A stretch of 64,000 nt of DNA from an uncultured Alphaproteobacteria bacterium. Its GTDB lineage: Bacteria > Pseudomonadota > Alphaproteobacteria > Puniceispirillales > UBA1172. The stretch lies in contig OY288107.1 of assembly GCA_958431225.1 (NCBI GenBank), positions 2,011,501 to 2,075,500 on the forward strand, written 5' to 3'. Each line of letters opens with the position of its first letter. Within the stretch, counting starts at the first letter, position 1. The position numbers and the translations under genes are program-made. Below are positions 26,526 through 34,135 of the stretch, in pieces. A model generated the notes under the pieces. The model was given only the letters and a program-made list of their open reading frames with translations, made no database searches and was not told the origin of the DNA.

Positions 26526-26699
26526 ATGTCTGAAAAACATTCCAAAAAATCTGTTGAGCAGGAAGATGTTGATCTAGAAGCACAGATTGACGAAATTGCA
26601 CGCGACAACCCCGATTTATCGCGGGAACTCATTGAAGGCATCTTGGAAGGCAAAAAAGATTTAGCAGAAGGGCGTGTCTCGCCTTATAAATTTGGCTAG
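26526..26699 (+). CDS. antitoxin-like protein A4
   Basis: 57 aa: SEKHSKKSVEQED, QIDEIARDNPDLSRELIEGILEGKKDLAEGR, ending PYKFG. The N-terminus is of the A3/A6 type while the last residues are of the A1/A2 type, so it looks recombinant. A GAAGG ribosome site precedes ATG 26526. No toxin follows; a new promoter leader starts 9 nt after its stop. Confidence 0.6.
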   Translation: MSEKHSKKSVEQEDVDLEAQIDEIARDNPDLSRELIEGILEGKKDLAEGRVSPYKFG

Positions 26700-26708
26700 C
26701 CATAATTT

Positions 26709-26778
26709 AGGAAAGTTGCTTTTTTCTTTTTTATGCTATATATTGAATCTGCAACACACGAAAGGGGAACATATCATG
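26709..26778 (+). repeat. promoter-leader repeat copy 3 (before A5-T2)
   Basis: Third copy: -35 TTGCTT (26716-26721), 17-nt spacer, -10 TATATT (26739-26744), GTTGC (26715-26719) and GCAAC (26751-26755), then AAAGGGGA before ATG 26776. The same block without the promoter (CCTGCAACACGCAAGAGAGGG) occurs at 27243-27267 before A6. Confidence 0.7.
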
Positions 26779-26958
26779 TCCGTAAAACTTGCAGAAAAAC
26801 CTATTGAGCAAGAGGCTCTTGACCAAGAAGCACTAATTGACGAAATCGCGCGAGACAACCCCGATTTATCGCGGGAACTCATCAAAGGCATCCTGCAATC
26901 CAAAAAAGACATCGCCGAAGGGCGCTTCACTTCTTATGAAGTTGATCCATCTAAATGA
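26776..26958 (+). CDS. antitoxin-like protein A5 (partner of T2)
   Basis: 60 aa chimera. The leader and first residues SVKLAEKPIEQE follow the A1/A2 type; the body ALDQEALIDEIARDNPDLSRELIKGILQSKKDIAEGR and the end SYEVDPSK follow the A3/A6 type. Its stop overlaps T2's start (ATGA), the strongest antitoxin-toxin coupling in the array. Confidence 0.68.
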   Translation: MSVKLAEKPIEQEALDQEALIDEIARDNPDLSRELIKGILQSKKDIAEGRFTSYEVDPSK

Positions 26959-27236
26959 AGGTCATAGAAGCGAGTCATTACAAAAAAACCACCAAAAAAC
27001 TGCATTCCAACGAAAAGAATTTTTTGGAAGATGCGCTTAATGCAGTCAAAAAAGACCCGTCCATTGGAAAAGTTCTGAAAGGTCGTTTTTCTGCTGACCG
27101 TTCGTATAGATTGAAGGAAATGCCAAAGTTTCGGTTGATATATAGCTATGACGAGCAGTCCGATACGCTAACACTATTGGAATTTGAAAAACGCAAAAAT
27201 GTTTATAAGAAACTTAGCCGAAATCCCTTTTCCTAA
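26955..27236 (+). CDS. RelE/ParE-superfamily toxin T2
   Basis: 93 aa: KVIEASHYKKTTKKLHSNEK, then DPSIGKVLKGRFSADRSYRLK, FRLIYSYD and LLEFEKRKNVYKKLSR. The fold order and basic residues match RelE/ParE toxins, with K(V/N)xYKKLSR in place of NFYRDL. ATG 26955 overlaps A5 by 4 nt. It is predicted to be an mRNA interferase held by A5 and perhaps A6. The active residues cannot be settled by eye because the family tolerates variation. Confidence 0.75.
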   Translation: MKVIEASHYKKTTKKLHSNEKNFLEDALNAVKKDPSIGKVLKGRFSADRSYRLKEMPKFRLIYSYDEQSDTLTLLEFEKRKNVYKKLSRNPFS

Positions 27237-27271
27237 TAAATCACCTGCAACACGCAAGAGAGGGCAATCCA

Positions 27272-27466
27272 ATGACAAAAAAACATTCCAAAAAATCTGT
27301 TACACAGGAATCTCTTGACCAAGAAGCACTAATCGACCGAATCGCCAAGGACAACCCCGATTTGCCGCGTGATTTTATTAGGGGCATCTTGGAAGCCAAA
27401 AAGGACGTGGCTGAAGGGCGTTTCATTTCTTATGAGGTTGAGTCGCCTAACCGCCACACCAAATAA
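27272..27466 (+). CDS. antitoxin-like protein A6
   Basis: 64 aa, nearly identical to A3 over its first 57 residues (KKHSKKSV, ALIDRIAKDNPDLPRDFIRGIL, KKDVAEGRF, SYEVESP) with a tail NRHTK. It follows T2 by 35 nt, whose leader keeps the GCAACACGCAAGAGAGGG block but has no promoter, so it depends on read-through from A5-T2. It ends 15 nt before the 3' end of tRNA-Ser. Confidence 0.6.
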   Translation: MTKKHSKKSVTQESLDQEALIDRIAKDNPDLPRDFIRGILEAKKDVAEGRFISYEVESPNRHTK

Positions 27467-27481
27467 CCCCCACAAAACGAA

Positions 27482-27571
27482 TGGCGGATGGGGTGGGATT
27501 CGAACCCACGATGGGCTCGCACCCATGCTGGTTTTCAAGACCAGTGCATTCAACCGCTCTGCCACCCATCC
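27482..27571 (-). tRNA. tRNA-Ser (anticodon TGA)
   Basis: 90 nt on the minus strand with an extended variable arm typical of serine tRNA. The acceptor stem GGATGGG pairs with CCCATCC, then discriminator G and an encoded CCA. The anticodon loop CTTGAAA sits on stem CTGGT/ACCAG and the T arm contains GGTTCGAATCC. Its 3' end faces the toxin-antitoxin array. Confidence 0.97.
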
Positions 27572-27639
27572 GTCTGGCTTTTATAGCACCCGTTGGCGGA
27601 TAAATAAAGCCGTGAATTATTTTCCTCTATAATAAGATG

Positions 27640-27668
27640 TTGTCATTGGCACTAGTGCGTGCTACAAT
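27640..27668 (+). promoter_or_regulatory. sigma-70-like promoter of the mltB-rlpA operon
   Basis: TTGTCA (27640-27645), a 17-nt spacer and TACAAT (27663-27668) give a near-consensus promoter about 45 nt upstream of the mltB-like start. Confidence 0.6.
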
Positions 27669-27720
27669 ATGTAGACATTTTATCCTAATCTATCCTGAAT
27701 CATGGAATGAGGAGAAAACA

Positions 27721-28698
27721 TTGCGATATATCTTTTTAGTGCTTGTGCTGGTGTTATGTGCGGGGGGTGTGCGTGCTGATGCTGGGTTTGATGCTTGGCT
27801 CAAGGCATTGCGGGCGGAAGCTGTGGGGCAGGGCATCTCGCAGACCACGCTTGACACCGCCCTTGATGGGGTGGCGCGTATTGAGCGTGTCATTGAACTC
27901 GACCGCAGTCAGCCTGAATTCACCTTAACTTTCGCGCAATATCTTGACCGCGTAGTGCCGGAATCACGCCAACAACGGGCGCGGGCGCGCCTCAATCAGC
28001 ACCGCGCTTTACTCACGGAAATTGGTGATGCTTATGGGGTGCAGCCGCGTTTTGTCGTGGCGCTTTGGGGGATTGAGACCGATTTTGGGCGCGTGTTAGG
28101 GGGCTTCAAAGTGATTCCCGCTTTGGTGACTTTGGCTTATGATGGGCGGCGTTCGGCGTTTTTTCGCAAAGAATTGCTTGATGCCCTGCATATCCTTGAT
28201 GAAGGACATATCAGCGCCGCCGACATGAAAGGCAGCTGGGCGGGTGCCATGGGGCAGAGCCAATTTATGCCATCATCCTTCCGCCAATACGCCCAAGATT
28301 ACAACAAAGACGGACATAAAGACATTTGGGGGACACAAGCCGATGTGTTCGCCTCCGCCGCCAATTACTTAGCACGGGTGGGGTGGCGCGATGATATGAC
28401 TTGGGGGCGTGAGGTAAAACTCCCCGCCACCGGGCGTGCTAGCCCGGCCAATGCCATGCAATTCCACGATAAAAAAACCAAAAAACCTTTGCCCGAATGG
28501 ACGCGGCTTGGGGTGGTGAGTGCGGATGGTGCGCCTTTACCTACGCGCGCATTGAAGGCGCGTTTGGTGCTTCCTGATGGGGCGGATGGGCGCGCCTATC
28601 TGGTCTATGCAAACTACGAAGCGATTCTGCGGTGGAATCGTTCCAACTACTTTGCTATCGCCGTCGGCACTTTGGCGGATAGTATGCGTGGAGAATGA
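27721..28698 (+). CDS. lytic murein transglycosylase B-like protein (MltB family)
   Basis: 325 aa. TTG 27721 is chosen because GAGGAG lies 8 nt upstream and it opens a clean signal peptide (hydrophobic LVLVLVLCAGG, cleavage near VRA-DAG). The SLT_2 domain has the catalytic Glu in VVALWGIETDFGR, then GSWAGAMGQSQFMPSSF and DIWGTQADVFASAANYL. The enzyme cleaves glycan strands with 1,6-anhydro product formation. The longer open frame back to 27637 has no ribosome site. It overlaps rlpA by 4 nt. Confidence 0.93.
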   Translation: MRYIFLVLVLVLCAGGVRADAGFDAWLKALRAEAVGQGISQTTLDTALDGVARIERVIELDRSQPEFTLTFAQYLDRVVPESRQQRARARLNQHRALLTEIGDAYGVQPRFVVALWGIETDFGRVLGGFKVIPALVTLAYDGRRSAFFRKELLDALHILDEGHISAADMKGSWAGAMGQSQFMPSSFRQYAQDYNKDGHKDIWGTQADVFASAANYLARVGWRDDMTWGREVKLPATGRASPANAMQFHDKKTKKPLPEWTRLGVVSADGAPLPTRALKARLVLPDGADGRAYLVYANYEAILRWNRSNYFAIAVGTLADSMRGE

Positions 28699-29630
28699 CA
28701 ATGCGCGTAAAATACCTAGCGGGAATGATGCTGATTTTGATGCTAAGTGGTTGCACTGGCGTTGAATTGGCGGCGACTGCCATCAAAAAATACAAAAGGG
28801 GCGATGCGGACCCGCATTACAAAATCGGGCGACCTTATGAGGTGCGCGGGGTGTGGTATTACCCCGAACGCAATATGCGTTATGATGAAACCGGGATCGC
28901 CTCATGGTATGGCAAGGCGGAGGCGGGGAGACCTACCGCCAATGGTGAGATTTATGACCCGGATTTAATTTCCGCCGCCCATAAAACCCTGCCTCTGCCA
29001 TCGGTAGTGCGGGTGACGAATTTGGAAAATGGGCGGTCATTGGCGGTGCGGGTGAATGACCGCGGGCCTTTTATCACCGGGCGCATCATTGATTTATCCG
29101 AAGAAGGCGCGCGTCTGTTGGGTTTCAGGAAAAATGGCGTTGCGCGGGTGCGGGTGCAGATTTTAGCCCAAGAAAGCCTGCGCCTAGAAAACGAGGCAAA
29201 ACAGGGAAATTTCCCCCTATTGGGCGCGTTACCGCCGGCAAAAACCCCCAAAACCCAAGCCGCGCCGGCACCTAGCAGCAACCTAACGCTACATAGTGAG
29301 GAGGATACGAGCCAATCTGCCCCCGCCCCCGCTACATCATCGGCACTGGCGTTAATCAATACTTCGCGCAGTTCTGATTTGCAAACCGGGACGCCATTGC
29401 CGACACAGATTTGGATTCAAGTCGGGGCGTTTCGCGCGGCAAACAACGCCAAAGCCGTCAAAAAGCGCATCGCCAATATCGCCAACACGCAGATTTTCAC
29501 CGTCCATCATGATGCTGAAATTTTGCATCGGGTGCGTTTAGGACCGCTTGCCTCGGTAGAAGAAGCCGACCGCGTTCTGCGCGCCGTCATTCAACGCGGC
29601 TATCAAGGGTCAAAAATCATCCTTGATTAG
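28695..29630 (+). CDS. rlpA: septal ring lytic transglycosylase RlpA-like lipoprotein
   Basis: 311 aa. A signal peptide ends in lipobox LMLSGC, giving a lipoprotein. The double-psi beta-barrel domain (about residues 60-150) has GIASWYGK, GRPTANGE, AAHKTLPLPS, VRVNDRGPF and GRIIDLSE. The Asp of NDRGPF is the family's catalytic acid region. A low-complexity Pro/Ala/Ser linker leads to a C-terminal SPOR domain (IQVGAFR to GSKIILD) that binds denuded peptidoglycan at the septum. ATGA overlap with the transglycosylase gene supports a joint role. Confidence 0.93.
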   Translation: MTMRVKYLAGMMLILMLSGCTGVELAATAIKKYKRGDADPHYKIGRPYEVRGVWYYPERNMRYDETGIASWYGKAEAGRPTANGEIYDPDLISAAHKTLPLPSVVRVTNLENGRSLAVRVNDRGPFITGRIIDLSEEGARLLGFRKNGVARVRVQILAQESLRLENEAKQGNFPLLGALPPAKTPKTQAAPAPSSNLTLHSEEDTSQSAPAPATSSALALINTSRSSDLQTGTPLPTQIWIQVGAFRAANNAKAVKKRIANIANTQIFTVHHDAEILHRVRLGPLASVEEADRVLRAVIQRGYQGSKIILD

Positions 29631-29667
29631 CCATATTTTTAACCCCAACATTAAGGAGAATAAGGGA

Positions 29668-30828
29668 ATGTTTCAACCGCTTCGCATGATGCGTTTTTTC
29701 ACCGCCATCGCGCTCGTGTTTTTCGGCATCAGCACCGCACGGGCTGAGATCAACACCTCTGCCGAATTCGCTATTATCATGGATTTTGAAACCGGGGCGG
29801 TGCTGTTTGAAAAAAACGCCGATGCGCCGATGAAACCGGCATCCATGGCAAAAATGATGACGATTTACCTAGCTTTTGAACAGCTCAAAAGCGGCGTGTT
29901 AGGTTTGGAGGATACGTTTCCGGTATCAACCGAGGCATGGAAAAAGGGCGGTTCGCGCACATTTCTTGAACCGAATAGTCGCGTGAGGGTGGCGGATTTA
30001 TTGCGCGGGGTCATTGTGCAAAGCGGCAATGACGCCGCCATTGTCATCGCCGAATCACTAAGCGGTAGCGAAGATGCCTTTGCTGAGGCGATGACGGACA
30101 AAGCCAAAGAACTGGGGATGCACAACACGGTCTTTGGCAATTCCACCGGCTGGCCCGATGCGCGCACCACCACCACGGCGCGGGATTTAGCCATCCTTGC
30201 GCGCGCCATCATTGCCGAGTTTCCTGAATATTACCCCATGTTCAAAGAGGAAAATTTCACCTATAACAGCATCAAGCAAGGCAACCGCAATCCGTTGATT
30301 TACGGCACGATTGGCGCCGATGGGCTTAAAACCGGACATACGGAGGAATCGGGTTATGGCTTGGTCGGCACAGCGTTGCGCGGGGGTCAGCGGGTGATTT
30401 TGGTGGTCAATGGGCTGAAATCCAATCAAGCGCGTTCCCGCGAAAGCAAACGGCTGATAGATTTAACCTTCCGCGTTTTTGACCGCTATAATCTGGTGAA
30501 ACAGGGGGAGATTTTGGGCTATGCTTCGGTGTGGATGGGCAAGCGTGGGATTGTGCCGCTTACCGTGGGGGCGGATATTGTCAAGATACTCCCCAAAACA
30601 AGCACCGATAAAATCACGCGCACCACCGATTGGCTGTCAAGCATCTCGGCACCGATAAAAAAAGGACAGGCATTGGGGCAGTTGCGGATAGATATTGATG
30701 GCACGATAAGCCACTTCCCCTTAGTGGCGGCGGAGGCGGTGGAGGCATTGCCATATTACCGCTATCCTGATGCCTATTTGCGCTATCTCATTTTCGGGGC
30801 GGAAAGCAAGGCTGTGGATGATGAGTAG
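29668..30828 (+). CDS. D-alanyl-D-alanine carboxypeptidase (PBP5/6 family)
   Basis: 386 aa. ATG 29668 follows AAGGAG. The signal peptide is cleaved near STARA-EIN. Serine peptidase S11 motifs: SxxK in PASMAKMMT, SxN in VQSGNDAA and KTG in DGLKTGHTEES. A beta-rich PBP5_C domain follows (from about 280). The protein trims pentapeptides in peptidoglycan. Placement after mltB-like and rlpA makes a cell-wall block. Its stop overlaps tmk. Confidence 0.95.
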   Translation: MFQPLRMMRFFTAIALVFFGISTARAEINTSAEFAIIMDFETGAVLFEKNADAPMKPASMAKMMTIYLAFEQLKSGVLGLEDTFPVSTEAWKKGGSRTFLEPNSRVRVADLLRGVIVQSGNDAAIVIAESLSGSEDAFAEAMTDKAKELGMHNTVFGNSTGWPDARTTTTARDLAILARAIIAEFPEYYPMFKEENFTYNSIKQGNRNPLIYGTIGADGLKTGHTEESGYGLVGTALRGGQRVILVVNGLKSNQARSRESKRLIDLTFRVFDRYNLVKQGEILGYASVWMGKRGIVPLTVGADIVKILPKTSTDKITRTTDWLSSISAPIKKGQALGQLRIDIDGTISHFPLVAAEAVEALPYYRYPDAYLRYLIFGAESKAVDDE

Positions 30829-31468
30829 GGGGCTGTTTATCACATTGGAAGGCGGGGATGGGTGCGGGAAATCTAGCCAGATTTTATTGTTAAGAAATTG
30901 GCTAGAACAAAATTGGCACGGCAAAGTGTGCCTTACTCGTGAGCCCGGCGGCACGATTGGCGCTGAGGAAATCAGGCGTTTATTGGTGACAGGGGCGGAG
31001 AATCGCTGGGATGCTTTGACCGAAGCCTTATTGATGACATCAGCACGGCGCGATAATGTGGTGCGTTTGATTAAACCGGCGCTTGAGGCGGGGGAGGCGG
31101 TGTTATCGGATCGTTTTTTTGACAGCACCGCCGTTTATCAAGGCTTCGTTGGCGGGGTGGATGCCGAGATTGTGGCGTTCCTTAATGCGCGTTGTTTGGA
31201 GGGGGTCGTGCCTGATATTACCATATTGCTTGACCTTGACCCAAAAATTGGCTTGGCGCGGGTGGCAGGGCGCGGGGATTCGGATGAGCTGCGCTTTGAA
31301 GAAAAAGGCATCGCGTTCCACGAAAAACTGCGCGAAGCCTATCTAAAATTGGCGGCGGCAGAACCCGAACGTTTTATCACCATTGATGCCAGCCAAGATG
31401 AAAATGCCGTCCATCAAGAAATCATCACCGCCCTCAAACCTCGCATTGATTCGGCACTAGCATCATGA
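30818..31468 (+). CDS. tmk: thymidylate kinase
   Basis: 216 aa dTMP kinase. P-loop LEGGDGCGKSS, the DR(F) motif in LSDRFFDSTAVYQG and LLDLDPKIGLARV before the lid are seen. The lid carries RGDSDELRFEEKG. ATG 30818 or 30821 overlaps the end of the carboxypeptidase gene. It precedes holB with ATGA overlap, the common tmk-holB-metG-tatD order. Confidence 0.96.
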   Translation: MMSRGLFITLEGGDGCGKSSQILLLRNWLEQNWHGKVCLTREPGGTIGAEEIRRLLVTGAENRWDALTEALLMTSARRDNVVRLIKPALEAGEAVLSDRFFDSTAVYQGFVGGVDAEIVAFLNARCLEGVVPDITILLDLDPKIGLARVAGRGDSDELRFEEKGIAFHEKLREAYLKLAAAEPERFITIDASQDENAVHQEIITALKPRIDSALAS

Positions 31469-32547
31469 GCTCCACCGAAATCCTCCATCCCTTTGACAGA
31501 TTCGCGCTCAAAGCACATGGCGAAGCGATTGAGCAAATTCTATCGCCCGCCTGCCGTCAAAAACCGGTGTGGATTCTGGGCGGGACGCGGGGGATTGGCA
31601 AGGCTACGGCAGCGCTACATTTGGCATCGCGTTTGCTTTCCGTGCAGGATGACCCGCTTTTTGCTGATACTGATGCGGGGGCGGGGGCGGGTGCCGATGC
31701 CCCCATTGGTGCGGCGGAAGAATCGGTATGCCAGCTCATCCGTGCCGGCGCGCATCCTGACCTCAAAATCATCCGCCTCGCCGAAGACGATACGCGCAAA
31801 AACATCCCCGTTGATGATATCCGCGCCATGCGCCAATTTCTAAGCATGACCCCATCTATGGGGGCGTGGCGGGTGGTGGTGGTTGATGCGCTTGATGACC
31901 TCAATATCAATGGCGCCAATGCCATGCTCAAAGCCTTGGAAGAAACCCCGAAAAATTGCATGATTCTGCTCATCAGCCATGCGCCCGGGCGGGTGTTGCC
32001 GACGATTCGCTCGCGCGCACAAATGATGCGCCTAACCCCGTTAGAGCCAACAGATTGCCGCGACATCATCACCAAAATTGACACCGAAATTGACGGCGGG
32101 GGGGCGGAGGCAGAGATATTAGATTTAGCCGTGCATCTAGCCGAGGGCGCACCGGGGCAGGGGATATTGGCACTGACAAGCGGCGGCGCCGCGCTTTATG
32201 CCGAAACTCTGCGCGTTTTGAACAACGCCCCAAAACTCGCCGGGCTTGAAGCCATCGCCGCAAAATGGGGGGAAGGGGAAGCACGCCACGCCCCCCGACG
32301 TTATATGGGGATGCTAGTATTTGACCGCCTATTATCCCGCGCCGCTAAAAATGAAACCGCAACATTACCCCCCTCAACATTACCGCAAGAACAAACCGCC
32401 ATCACCGCACTCAACACCCGCCACGGCGCCAATAAATTAGCCGAAATGCACCAAGAATTCCTCCATGACTGGCACGAGGGCGATGCGTTGAATCTCGCCA
32501 TGCAGCCGATGATGTTGCGGTTGTTGTTGCGTTTGGCATACGCTTGA
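31465..32547 (+). CDS. holB: DNA polymerase III subunit delta'
   Basis: 360 aa clamp-loader subunit. The N-terminal AAA+ domain has a modified P-loop GGTRGIGKATA and the zinc-module cysteines are largely missing, as in many alphaproteobacteria. NINGANAMLKALEETP and ISHAPGRVLPTIRSRAQ (SRC-like, here SRA) are the clamp-loader signatures. An Ala/Gly/Asp-rich insertion near residues 68-78 (DAGAGAGADAP) is odd. The C-terminal DNA_pol3_delta domain is poorly conserved. Confidence 0.92.
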   Translation: MSSTEILHPFDRFALKAHGEAIEQILSPACRQKPVWILGGTRGIGKATAALHLASRLLSVQDDPLFADTDAGAGAGADAPIGAAEESVCQLIRAGAHPDLKIIRLAEDDTRKNIPVDDIRAMRQFLSMTPSMGAWRVVVVDALDDLNINGANAMLKALEETPKNCMILLISHAPGRVLPTIRSRAQMMRLTPLEPTDCRDIITKIDTEIDGGGAEAEILDLAVHLAEGAPGQGILALTSGGAALYAETLRVLNNAPKLAGLEAIAAKWGEGEARHAPRRYMGMLVFDRLLSRAAKNETATLPPSTLPQEQTAITALNTRHGANKLAEMHQEFLHDWHEGDALNLAMQPMMLRLLLRLAYA

Positions 32548-32555
32548 TGATTTGC

Positions 32556-32584
32556 TTGCGAATTGGTGCGTTAAGGGCTAATAA
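32556..32584 (+). promoter_or_regulatory. candidate promoter of metG, leaderless
   Basis: TTGCGA (32556-32561), 17-nt spacer, TAATAA (32579-32584). Transcription would start about 7 nt downstream, at or within a base or two of ATG 32591, and no ribosome-binding sequence precedes that ATG. Confidence 0.5.
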
Positions 32585-32590
32585 TGCAAT

Positions 32591-34135
32591 ATGTCTAAAT
32601 CATATTACCTGACTTCACCGATTTATTACGTCAATGATAAACCGCATATCGGTCATGCTTATACGACGCTGGCTTGCGATGTGTTGGCGCGGTTTAAACG
32701 TCTTGATGGCTATGCGGTCAAATTCCTCACCGGCACCGATGAACACGGACAAAAGGTGGAAAAATCCGCCGCCGATAACAATATGCCACCGCAAAAATTC
32801 ACCGATGAAGTCAGCCAAAATTTCCGCGATTTGACGGCACAATTAAATTTCTCCAACGATGATTTCATCCGCACCACCGAACCCCGCCACAAAACCACCT
32901 GCCAACACATCTGGCAACAGCTCATTGACGCCGGGCATATTTACTTGGATAGTTACAAAGGCTGGTATGCCGTGCGCGATGAAGCCTATTATGCCGAAAG
33001 CGAAATCATAGACGGCAAAGCCCCGTCAGGTGCAAGCGTGGAATGGGTGGAAGAACCTTCCTATTTTTTTCGCCTGTCGGCTTTCGGCGATAAGCTGCTA
33101 GCACATTACGAACAAAACCCCAATTTCATAGGTCCAACCTCAAGACGCAATGAGGTGGTCAGTTTCGTCAAAAGCGGACTCCACGACCTATCCGTGAGTC
33201 GCACCAGTTTTTCATGGGGTGTGCCGGTGCCAAATGATGAAAACCATGTCATGTATGTATGGCTGGATGCTTTGACAAATTACCTGACCGCCGTGGGTTA
33301 TGGCGATGATAAAAACGCCGATTACGCACAATTCTGGCCGGCAGATTTGCACATGGTCGGCAAAGATATTTTACGCTTCCACGCCATTTATTGGCCGGCA
33401 TTTCTGATGGCATTAAACGTGCCGCTACCCAAACGTGTCTATGCGCATGGTTGGTGGACGAATGAGGGGCAGAAAATATCTAAATCCCTAGGCAATGTCA
33501 TTGACCCGGTGGAACTGGCGAAAATTTATGGGCTGGACCAAATGCGCTATTTCCTCCTGCGCGAAGTGCCGTTTGGTAATGATGGCGATTTTTCCCACAG
33601 CGCCATGACCCAACGCATGAACGGCGACCTAGCCAATGATTTAGGCAATCTATGCCAGCGGGTGTTGTCTATGGTGTGGAAGAACTGCACCGAAACCATC
33701 CCGCCAAAACCGGACACATTTACCAAAGCCGATGAAGCGTTGTTGGCTCGTGCATACGCTTTGCTAGATGCCTGCCGTAAGGAATATGACGCGCAACAAT
33801 TCCACACAGCGCTCAAAACCATCTGGGAGGTGATTGCCGATGCCAATCGCTATGTCGATGAAATGGCACCATGGGCGTTACGCAAAACCGATGCGGAGCG
33901 CATGGCGGATGTGTTATGGGTATTGTGCGAAGTGATAAGGGTGGTGGTGATTTTACTGCAACCGGTCATGCCGCAATCCTGTGCGAAATTGTTGGAACAA
34001 TTAGCAGTAGCGGAGGACGCGCGGGGGTTTGATAATCTCACCCCCGCACACGCCCTAACCGCCGCAAAAATGCCGACAAAACCCGAACCCATCTTCCCAC
34101 GCTATATTCAAGAGGAGGAGGAACAAAATGATTAA
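32591..34135 (+). CDS. metG: methionyl-tRNA synthetase
   Basis: 514 aa class I synthetase. The HIGH motif is PHIGHAYTT and the KMSKS-type loop KISKSLGN. TGTDEHGQKV and NWTSWGV-like SRTSFSWGVPVP are the Met-pocket segments. It lacks the zinc-knuckle cysteines (the MetG1 short form, KGWYAVRDEAYY) and the C-terminal tRNA-binding domain, giving the usual short alphaproteobacterial length. It overlaps the tatD-like gene by 8 nt. Confidence 0.97.
   Translation: MSKSYYLTSPIYYVNDKPHIGHAYTTLACDVLARFKRLDGYAVKFLTGTDEHGQKVEKSAADNNMPPQKFTDEVSQNFRDLTAQLNFSNDDFIRTTEPRHKTTCQHIWQQLIDAGHIYLDSYKGWYAVRDEAYYAESEIIDGKAPSGASVEWVEEPSYFFRLSAFGDKLLAHYEQNPNFIGPTSRRNEVVSFVKSGLHDLSVSRTSFSWGVPVPNDENHVMYVWLDALTNYLTAVGYGDDKNADYAQFWPADLHMVGKDILRFHAIYWPAFLMALNVPLPKRVYAHGWWTNEGQKISKSLGNVIDPVELAKIYGLDQMRYFLLREVPFGNDGDFSHSAMTQRMNGDLANDLGNLCQRVLSMVWKNCTETIPPKPDTFTKADEALLARAYALLDACRKEYDAQQFHTALKTIWEVIADANRYVDEMAPWALRKTDAERMADVLWVLCEVIRVVVILLQPVMPQSCAKLLEQLAVAEDARGFDNLTPAHALTAAKMPTKPEPIFPRYIQEEEEQND

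Noticed and set aside
26274..27565. Minus-strand frames opposite the antitoxin array
   Set aside because: The frames repeat because the plus-strand genes repeat (SCSTDFLECFF-like). No ribosome sites; the plus-strand genes have leaders and toxin partners.
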